Below, one piece after another: positions 1 to 4,158 of a stretch of 6,210 bases of DNA. This DNA is from Micavibrio sp. (GTDB taxonomy: Bacteria > Pseudomonadota > Alphaproteobacteria > Micavibrionales > Micavibrionaceae). The stretch spans positions 1 through 6,210 of the forward strand of contig JALTZE010000034.1 in assembly GCA_027051315.1 (NCBI GenBank), in the 5' to 3' direction. Every line of letters starts with the position of its first letter. Positions within the stretch are counted from its first letter, which is position 1. The translations under genes were made by a program, and so were the position numbers. The notes under the pieces were generated by a model that made no database searches, was not told where the DNA came from, and saw only the letters and a list, made by a program, of their open reading frames with translations.

Positions 1-558
1 ATATGATACTGCACCTATTAAAATATCTGATAACTGCATTAAAGATACTTCATGGGAACGTATATGTTGAATATTTTTTATGAATTCCCTATTAAAATCA
101 TATTTGTCATTACACAAAGTGTTATGTAATGTGTGTTTTTTATCTGCACTCCTTGTATCTTTTATATCGAGATATATATAAAAATTATTTCTATCGTTTA
201 GAATTCTGCGTAACAGAAAAAAATACATTTTATAGTACCAATCATCATGTGTCTGCATGTATTTTTCATGTGAAAGGCTTTTCTTTGCACACGATATAGC
301 CCTGAAAGTGAGATCATCATCATCAAAAAAATAATCTATTAAATCACAATATAATTTATAATTCTTTGGAGATATTTTGGTCCATTTCAACTCCTGCCAT
401 TTACTTATATCGTGTTTTTCTTTAATTTCTTTTATACGATTATACACCTCCTTTGTTTTATCTTTAGGACAAGTCAAAGCACCTAAGGTCATATGTGATG
501 CATAATCATTTTCAAGATGACAGCTCTCATCGCAATATATATTAAAAGATTTTACCAT
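1..558 (-). CDS. DUF3800 domain protein, 3' end cut off by window edge
   Basis: The frame is open on the minus strand from an ATG at 558-556 to base 1 (186 codons, no stop), so the C terminus lies outside the window. The start is backed by GAGG at 567-564, five bases upstream. The protein begins MVKSFNIYCDESCHLEND. It shows the marks of the DUF3800 family (PF12686): a first beta strand ending in Y-C-D-E-S (Asp10, Glu11), an E-L-K-W motif (Glu56), a second hydrophobic strand ending in acid (YIYLDIKDT, Asp121), and a C-terminal Q-L-S-D-I-L-I-G-A helix (Asp168). DUF3800 is predicted to have an RNase H-like fold, and these acids would be the metal-binding set; that is inference, and I know of no settled activity. 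The family is scattered and often sits in phage, plasmid or defence neighbourhoods. The usual Gly after D-E-S is Cys13 here. Family members are usually somewhat over 200 residues, so perhaps 40-70 are missing. Confidence 0.85.
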   Translation of the reverse strand, partial: MVKSFNIYCDESCHLENDYASHMTLGALTCPKDKTKEVYNRIKEIKEKHDISKWQELKWTKISPKNYKLYCDLIDYFFDDDDLTFRAISCAKKSLSHEKYMQTHDDWYYKMYFFLLRRILNDRNNFYIYLDIKDTRSADKKHTLHNTLCNDKYDFNREFIKNIQHIRSHEVSLMQLSDILIGAVSY

Positions 559-674
559 CAAGACCTCAAACAGTATAATTGTAAGTAATTACAGTATGAT
601 AAATATACAGCAATAAAATATATATTAAAGGTAAAATACTAGTAATTTATTTAACAACACCATCTTAATATTTT
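559..674. other. Spacer between cold-shock and DUF3800 genes
   Basis: This is 116 bases of AT-rich sequence between two minus-strand genes. No convincing intrinsic terminator follows the cold-shock gene, so read-through into the DUF3800 gene is possible. Near the DUF3800 start there is a small inverted repeat, TGTAA-GTAA-TTACA (580-593), and CAGTAT occurs twice 21 bases apart (571-576 and 592-597), about two helical turns. This could be an operator, but in DNA this AT-rich it may be chance. No well-spaced -35/-10 pair was found for the DUF3800 gene. Confidence 0.4.
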
Positions 675-1211
675 TTATGCAAATTTTTTGCTATCATTTA
701 TTTCTACTAAGGTTGCTTCCCTACCCTTTGCAACGGCGCGAACCTGCATTTTGAGTTTTTGCCCTGCTTCCAGTTTCTCTATTCCATATTTATCTAAACA
801 GCTTTTATGTACAAAAACATCTTTCATACCATCTTCGGGAATTATAAAACCAAAACCTTCTTCGGGTTTATACCATTTTACTATTCCATTCATTTCTCCA
901 CTTTTAACATTTTCGGGGTCATGCATATACATATCATTTGGAAGATTTCCTGATGATATTACTTTTTCTATTTTTGTGACAATTGCCCCTTTACTACCAA
1001 AAGCGATATAGCATATAACCTCTGCCCCCTCACCTAGTGCATGATATCCAACTTCTTGGAGAGTTGTTATATGCAAAAAGGCATCAATATTTTTACCTTC
1101 TGGTACTAAAAATCCAAATCCTTTGGGTGAATTGAACCATTTTAATGATGCCTTGATATTAGTTAAAGTTTCTACTTTATCTTTACTGGAACTCATAATT
1201 CTTATTTCCAT
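675..1211 (-). CDS. Double cold-shock-domain protein (CspA family)
   Basis: A 178-residue protein with two cold-shock domains in tandem, presumed to bind single-stranded RNA/DNA in the cytoplasm and melt RNA structure. Domain 1 spans about residues 20-84, with RNP1 KGFGFL (30-35) and RNP2 DAFLH (43-47). Domain 2 spans about 106-172, with EGFGFI (118-123) and DVFVH (131-135). An acidic/polar linker of about 20 residues joins them. Single-domain CspA proteins are about 70 residues; the two-domain form of about 180 residues is common in Alphaproteobacteria. Domain 1 is the more diverged, and both keep the aromatic RNP residues. The start is uncertain. The ATG at 1211 has AGG directly against it, which is too close, while an in-frame ATG at 1196 (MSSSKDK) has GGA ten bases upstream and suits the predicted promoter better. 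That would give 173 residues. The gene is divergent from fadD. Cold induction cannot be judged from the sequence: the predicted leader is short, unlike the long leader of E. coli cspA. Confidence 0.93.
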   Translation of the reverse strand: MEIRIMSSSKDKVETLTNIKASLKWFNSPKGFGFLVPEGKNIDAFLHITTLQEVGYHALGEGAEVICYIAFGSKGAIVTKIEKVISSGNLPNDMYMHDPENVKSGEMNGIVKWYKPEEGFGFIIPEDGMKDVFVHKSCLDKYGIEKLEAGQKLKMQVRAVAKGREATLVEINDSKKFA

Positions 1212-1233
1212 CCTAAATAATAATATGCTCCGT

Positions 1234-1262
1234 ATTATTCCATAAATCTATAACAACGTAAA
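1234..1262 (-). promoter_or_regulatory. Probable sigma70-type promoter of the cold-shock gene
   Basis: On the minus strand, TTTACG (1262-1257; 4 of 6 match to TTGACA) is followed after exactly 17 bases by AATAAT (1239-1234; 5 of 6 match to TATAAT). Transcription would begin near 1227. That leaves about 16 bases before the ATG at 1211 or about 31 before the one at 1196, so it favours the downstream start. In AT-rich DNA such matches arise by chance, but position, spacing and direction all fit. Confidence 0.45.
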
Positions 1263-1292
1263 GTAGCAAATACATTAGTATATTCTTTATAC

Positions 1293-1405
1293 TAAATAGC
1301 CTTCAATAGGCTATTTACGTTCAAACGTCACGCAGGCTCCGTTGCATTGGCAACGACTTGCAATCGCAAGCTTCCAATTGTAATTCATGAATGAATGACA
1401 ATTGG
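1293..1405. repeat. Cluster of four inverted repeats, GC-rich island
   Basis: Four hairpins lie almost end to end. (1) 1293-1301 with 1309-1317: perfect 9-bp stem TAAATAGCC, 7-base loop. (2) 1340-1345 with 1350-1355: CGTTGC stem, 4-base loop. (3) 1357-1361 with 1366-1370: CTTGC stem, 4-base loop. (4) 1374-1381 with 1398-1405: CCAATTGT stem, continued inward after one A/G mismatch by a 5-bp stem (1383-1387 with 1392-1396) and a TGAA loop. From 1318 to 1375, 32 of 58 bases are G or C (55%), whereas 1201-1260 has 16 of 60 (27%). None of the hairpins has a T run, so they are not standard terminators. The composition and stacked palindromes suggest a dispersed palindromic repeat or small non-autonomous element. 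A structured RNA is the alternative. Confidence 0.5.
1311..1388 (-). other. Possible 25-codon ORF inside the inverted-repeat cluster
   Basis: The minus strand has ATG (1388-1386) followed by 24 sense codons and TAG (1313-1311). The peptide starts MNYNWKLAIASRCQCNGAC and ends VTFERK, with a C-x-C-x3-C pattern (Cys13, Cys15, Cys19). I see no ribosome binding site: the 17 bases upstream contain no purine-rich stretch. The start codon lies in the loop region of hairpin 4, and the stop lies in the stem of hairpin 1. It is most likely a by-product of the repeat sequence. A leader peptide upstream of the cold-shock gene cannot be excluded. Confidence 0.15.
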
Positions 1406-1423
1406 TATTATTTAATTATTGGA

Positions 1424-1452
1424 TTGGATATATGGACTGATATGGCTATAAT
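1424..1452 (+). promoter_or_regulatory. Probable sigma70-type promoter of fadD
   Basis: A perfect -10 box TATAAT (1447-1452) lies 17 bases after TTGGAT (1424-1429), which keeps the TTG core of the -35 box but matches only 3 of 6 bases. Transcription would start near 1459 and give a leader of about 28 bases before the ATG at 1488. The promoter lies 19 bases downstream of the last inverted repeat (ends 1405), so the repeat cluster would be outside the fadD transcript. No FadR-like operator could be recognised. Confidence 0.6.
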
Positions 1453-1487
1453 ATCGTTTGTAAAATCATTTGATTTGAGGAAATATC

Positions 1488-3176
1488 ATGAAAAACGACA
1501 AGCTCTACCCGTGGCTAGATAACTATCCTGAAAATATTACCTGGAATAAGAAATATGAAGAAGAGCCTTTATATAATCTTATAGATAAAGCCAAAGAAAA
1601 ATATAAAAACTTACCTGCTGTTGATTTTATGGGAAAAAAATGGAGCTGGAGCGAGATTGCTATCCTATCGGATAAGATGGCAAAGGGATTGCAAAATATG
1701 GGGGTTGGCAAAGGCTCAAAGATAGGAATATGCCTTCCAAACACTCCCTATTTTATTATTGCATATTATGCAATAGCAAAAATAGGGGCAGTAATAGTAA
1801 ATTATAATCCTCTTTACGCAGAAAGAGAGCTTGCAAATCAGATTGAGGATAGTGAAACAGATATTATGATAACAGTAAATCTGTCTATCATATATGATAA
1901 AATACATAAGATGCTGTCATCTACTCGCCTTAATCATATTATCGTATGTGATTTTATAGAGATATTACCCTTTCCTAAAAATATATTATTTAAAAGCTTT
2001 AAATTCAGAGATATTTCATCTGTTAAAGAAGGTAAAAGACATAGCTGGTTTCATAATATTGTTGATAATGATGGAAATTATAAAAAAGTTGAAATAAATC
2101 CCGCAGAAGATGTTGTGTTATTTCAATATACAGGGGGAACAACTGGTATACCAAAAGCAGCAATGCTGACACATAAAAATATAGTCACAAATGCAAAACA
2201 GGCATATGATTGGTGCATGGATGGGTATGTGGCAGAAAATCAGGAAAAAATGCTAAATATTATTCCGCTTTTTCATGTTTTTGCTATGACAGCAGTTATG
2301 AATATGAGTGTGATAGCAGGATTTGAGATAATATGTATGCCTAAATTTGATTTAAAAGACACTCTTAAAATAATAGATAAGAAAAAACCAAATTTGTTCC
2401 CTGCTGTTCCTGCTATATTAAGTGCCATTAACAGTTATCCTGATATTCATAAATATAATCTTTCATCATTAAGATTTTGTATATCTGGAGGTGCGCCTTT
2501 GCCTGTGGAAGTTAAAAAAAGTTTTGAAGAAAAAACTGGTTGTATCGTTGTTGAGGGATACGGACTTACAGAAAGTTCACCTGTTGTATGTGTTAATCCT
2601 GTGAGTAAAGAAAATAAGGAAGGTTCTATAGGAATGCCCCTTCCTGATACTATTATAGAAATAATAGATAGAGAAGACGGCGTTACGGTACTACCTATTG
2701 GTAGAGATGGAGAAATATGTATATCAGGACCGCAAGTAATGAAAGGTTACTGGAATAATGATGAAGCCACTAAAAAAACTATAATAAATGGAAGGCTTCA
2801 TACTGGGGATATTGGTAAAATAGATGAAGATGGGTATGTATATGTAATAGACCGTATGAAAGATATGATAATTACTAATGGCTATAATGTTTACCCAAGA
2901 AATGTAGAAGAAGCCATTTATCTTCATCCAAGTGTAGAAGAATGTATAGTTGCTGGAATCCCTGATAAGGCCAGAGGGGAAATTGTAAAAGCATGGATTA
3001 AATTAAAAGAGGGCAGAAAATTACCCATAGAAGATATAAAAGAATTTTTAAAAGATAAAATATCTCCTATGGAAATACCTAAAAGATTTGAATTTAGGGA
3101 CGAAGCATTACCCAAAACCATGATAGGAAAATTATCCAGAAAAGATATATTAGAAGAAGAAAAAAATAAGTCCTAA
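1488..3176 (+). CDS. fadD: Long-chain fatty acid--CoA ligase (FadD type)
   Basis: A complete 562-residue enzyme, close to the 561 of E. coli FadD. It activates fatty acids to acyl-CoA in two steps via an acyl-AMP, at the inner face of the cytoplasmic membrane. The family motifs are all present: the P-loop YTGGTTGIPK (214-223), the adenine-binding GYGLTESSP (357-365), the HTGD motif (438-441), the hinge and fatty-acid signature region DRMKDMIITNGYNVYP (455-470), and the C-terminal PKTMIGK with catalytic Lys548. The segment around 159-172 (ILPFPKNILFKSFK) is a hydrophobic-basic patch in the position used for membrane contact in alphaproteobacterial relatives. The start is supported by GAGG (1477-1480) seven bases upstream. 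The gene ends 149 bases before the pentapeptide gene, so a shared transcript is not obvious. No beta-oxidation genes are in the window, so the product could feed degradation or phospholipid synthesis. Acyl chain length is inferred from the family. Confidence 0.95.
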   Translation: MKNDKLYPWLDNYPENITWNKKYEEEPLYNLIDKAKEKYKNLPAVDFMGKKWSWSEIAILSDKMAKGLQNMGVGKGSKIGICLPNTPYFIIAYYAIAKIGAVIVNYNPLYAERELANQIEDSETDIMITVNLSIIYDKIHKMLSSTRLNHIIVCDFIEILPFPKNILFKSFKFRDISSVKEGKRHSWFHNIVDNDGNYKKVEINPAEDVVLFQYTGGTTGIPKAAMLTHKNIVTNAKQAYDWCMDGYVAENQEKMLNIIPLFHVFAMTAVMNMSVIAGFEIICMPKFDLKDTLKIIDKKKPNLFPAVPAILSAINSYPDIHKYNLSSLRFCISGGAPLPVEVKKSFEEKTGCIVVEGYGLTESSPVVCVNPVSKENKEGSIGMPLPDTIIEIIDREDGVTVLPIGRDGEICISGPQVMKGYWNNDEATKKTIINGRLHTGDIGKIDEDGYVYVIDRMKDMIITNGYNVYPRNVEEAIYLHPSVEECIVAGIPDKARGEIVKAWIKLKEGRKLPIEDIKEFLKDKISPMEIPKRFEFRDEALPKTMIGKLSRKDILEEEKNKS

Positions 3177-3193
3177 GGTCAAGGTTATATAGC

Positions 3194-3233
3194 TTATAGC
3201 TTGGAATTATCTTTGAGATTAGCTATAAATTTT
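3194..3233 (+). terminator. Weak hairpin after fadD, possible terminator
   Basis: TTATAGCT (3194-3201) can pair with AGCTATAA (3221-3228), an 8-bp stem with a 19-base loop, followed by ATTTT. The 7-base unit TATAGCT occurs twice in tandem (3188-3201), so the left arm can pair in two registers. The stem is AT-rich, the loop is long and the T run is short, so this is at best a weak terminator. The rest of the 3177-3325 spacer is AT-rich and I found no well-spaced promoter for the next gene in it. Confidence 0.25.
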
Positions 3234-3325
3234 GAATAGCCACATTATTCTACTTGATATATTATTAGGTGTTATAAAAAAGACTGTAACTTATTATGGA
3301 TATATTAAAAATGGAAGGTTAAAAA

Positions 3326-4093
3326 ATGGCTGTTAATAAAGATGATTTTAGGCGTGAAGAATGGGGAGATGTGGATGTTGATGGGAGTTTTGCATATAAA
3401 CTCTATCATCATAATATATGGTTAGAAGATACAACTTCTGATGAAGCAGAAAGATTTATTCTAAGAGATGGAGAAATATTACCTAAAAATCTATCTGGGG
3501 CTAATCTATCTAAAGCTATTCTGAGAGAGACTGACCTGTCTGAGGCTATTCTGAGAGGGGCTAATCTGTATAGGGCTGAACTAACTGGAGCTGTTCTGAG
3601 AGGGGCTATTCTGAGAGGGGCTGTTATGGCTGGGGCTGATCTGACTGGAATTGATCTATCTGGAGCCATTCTGAGAGAGGCCGATCTATCTGGGGCTATT
3701 CTGTCTGTGGCTAATTTAAAAAATGCAAAAATGAGTTATATTTCTCTAGAAAGAGAAATAGCAACATTAGATTATGCTGATTTGAGAGGATTGGAGATTT
3801 TTCATAAAGGGAAGTTTTTTGATAAGAATCTTTCTCGTGAAATAGCTAAAGATATAGTAAAAGAAAGAGGGTTTAAGGACGTTAAATTAGGTATGTCTTT
3901 ATACGCAAAATATGCTATTGCTACCTCATTTGCAACAGCAGTAATTGGTGGAATTGCAACATATGTAGGACCTAGCAACGATTTTAATACTGAAAGTCCA
4001 CCATCTAATGACAATCATCAGAAATGCACTGTTACATATGAAGAAACAGGCAAAACTATTAAGCTTCCGTGTAATAAATTAACAATAAAGTAG
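3326..4093 (+). CDS. Pentapeptide-repeat protein with C-terminal membrane segment
   Basis: A 255-residue protein; GGAAGG (3313-3318) seven bases upstream of the ATG supports the start. Residues 1-53 are a charged N-terminal part that I do not recognise. Residues 54-138 are about 17 uninterrupted A(D/N/I)LxG pentads (for example AILRG, ANLYR, ADLTG, IDLSG). Such repeats form a right-handed four-sided beta helix, about four turns here. Residues 139-195 are charged and partly helical (EIAKDIVKERG). Residues about 196-214 (AIATSFATAVIGGIATYVG) form one likely membrane helix, followed by a polar tail of about 40 residues with Cys234 and Cys249. Basic residues are crowded before the helix, which suggests the repeats face the cytoplasm and the tail faces outside. 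There is no signal peptide. The function is unknown. Some pentapeptide proteins (Qnr, MfpA) mimic DNA and protect gyrase, but this one is short, membrane-tethered and lacks the Qnr loops, so I do not assign that role. The gene is convergent with the PBP1A gene. Confidence 0.88.
   Translation: MAVNKDDFRREEWGDVDVDGSFAYKLYHHNIWLEDTTSDEAERFILRDGEILPKNLSGANLSKAILRETDLSEAILRGANLYRAELTGAVLRGAILRGAVMAGADLTGIDLSGAILREADLSGAILSVANLKNAKMSYISLEREIATLDYADLRGLEIFHKGKFFDKNLSREIAKDIVKERGFKDVKLGMSLYAKYAIATSFATAVIGGIATYVGPSNDFNTESPPSNDNHQKCTVTYEETGKTIKLPCNKLTIK
3479..3739 (+). repeat. 15/30-bp tandem repeats within the pentapeptide gene
   Basis: The pentads are visible as imperfect DNA repeats. GCTATTCTGAGAG occurs at 3515, 3545 and 3605, with one-base variants at 3590 and 3665 and a partial copy at 3695. 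Most copies lie 30 bases (two pentads) or a multiple of it apart. Conserved synonymous positions across copies indicate recent growth by duplication rather than only selection for the protein repeat. Confidence 0.7.
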
Positions 4094-4116
4094 AAATATC
4101 TTTTAATCATTACCAT

Positions 4117-4149
4117 TTATAGCTAATTAATAATTTAAATTAGCTATAA
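4117..4149. terminator. Hairpin between convergent pentapeptide and PBP1A genes
   Basis: A perfect 12-bp inverted repeat, TTATAGCTAATT (4117-4128) with AATTAGCTATAA (4138-4149), has a 9-base loop. It sits in the 65-base gap between two genes that converge (ends at 4093 and 4159), where a bidirectional terminator is expected. The stem has only two G/C pairs, and there is no T run of four or more after it on either strand, so it is not a textbook intrinsic terminator. It may act as a transcript end protector instead. Confidence 0.45.
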
Positions 4150-4158
4150 TTCCTGCCC

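Noticed and set aside
572..577. -10 box TATACT for the DUF3800 gene
   Set aside because: It would put the transcription start within or next to the ribosome binding site, and no -35 box is seen.
688..1011. 107-codon plus-strand frame
   Set aside because: It is antisense to the clear double cold-shock-domain gene and its product is low-complexity Ser/Phe/Pro-rich sequence.
1293..1317. Intrinsic terminator on either strand
   Set aside because: The 9-bp stem is good, but neither strand has a T run after it, and no recognised gene ends just upstream on either strand.
1318..1375. tRNA or tRNA fragment in the GC-rich island
   Set aside because: The stems are 5-6 bp with 4-base loops, and there is no T-loop GTTCGAATCC-like sequence, no anticodon arm with a 7-base loop and no acceptor pairing.
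3254..3278. Promoter for the pentapeptide gene (TTGATA with TATAAA)
   Set aside because: The boxes are only 13 bases apart, which is too short for a sigma70-type promoter. Other pairs in the spacer fit no better.
3409..3669. 86-codon minus-strand frame rich in Arg, Ala, Pro and Ser
   Set aside because: It is the antisense reading of the pentapeptide DNA repeats, which produces a periodic but meaningless product.
3326..4093. Qnr/MfpA-like fluoroquinolone resistance protein
   Set aside because: There are only about 17 pentads, no Qnr loops, and a membrane segment follows. The repeat fold alone does not support that function.
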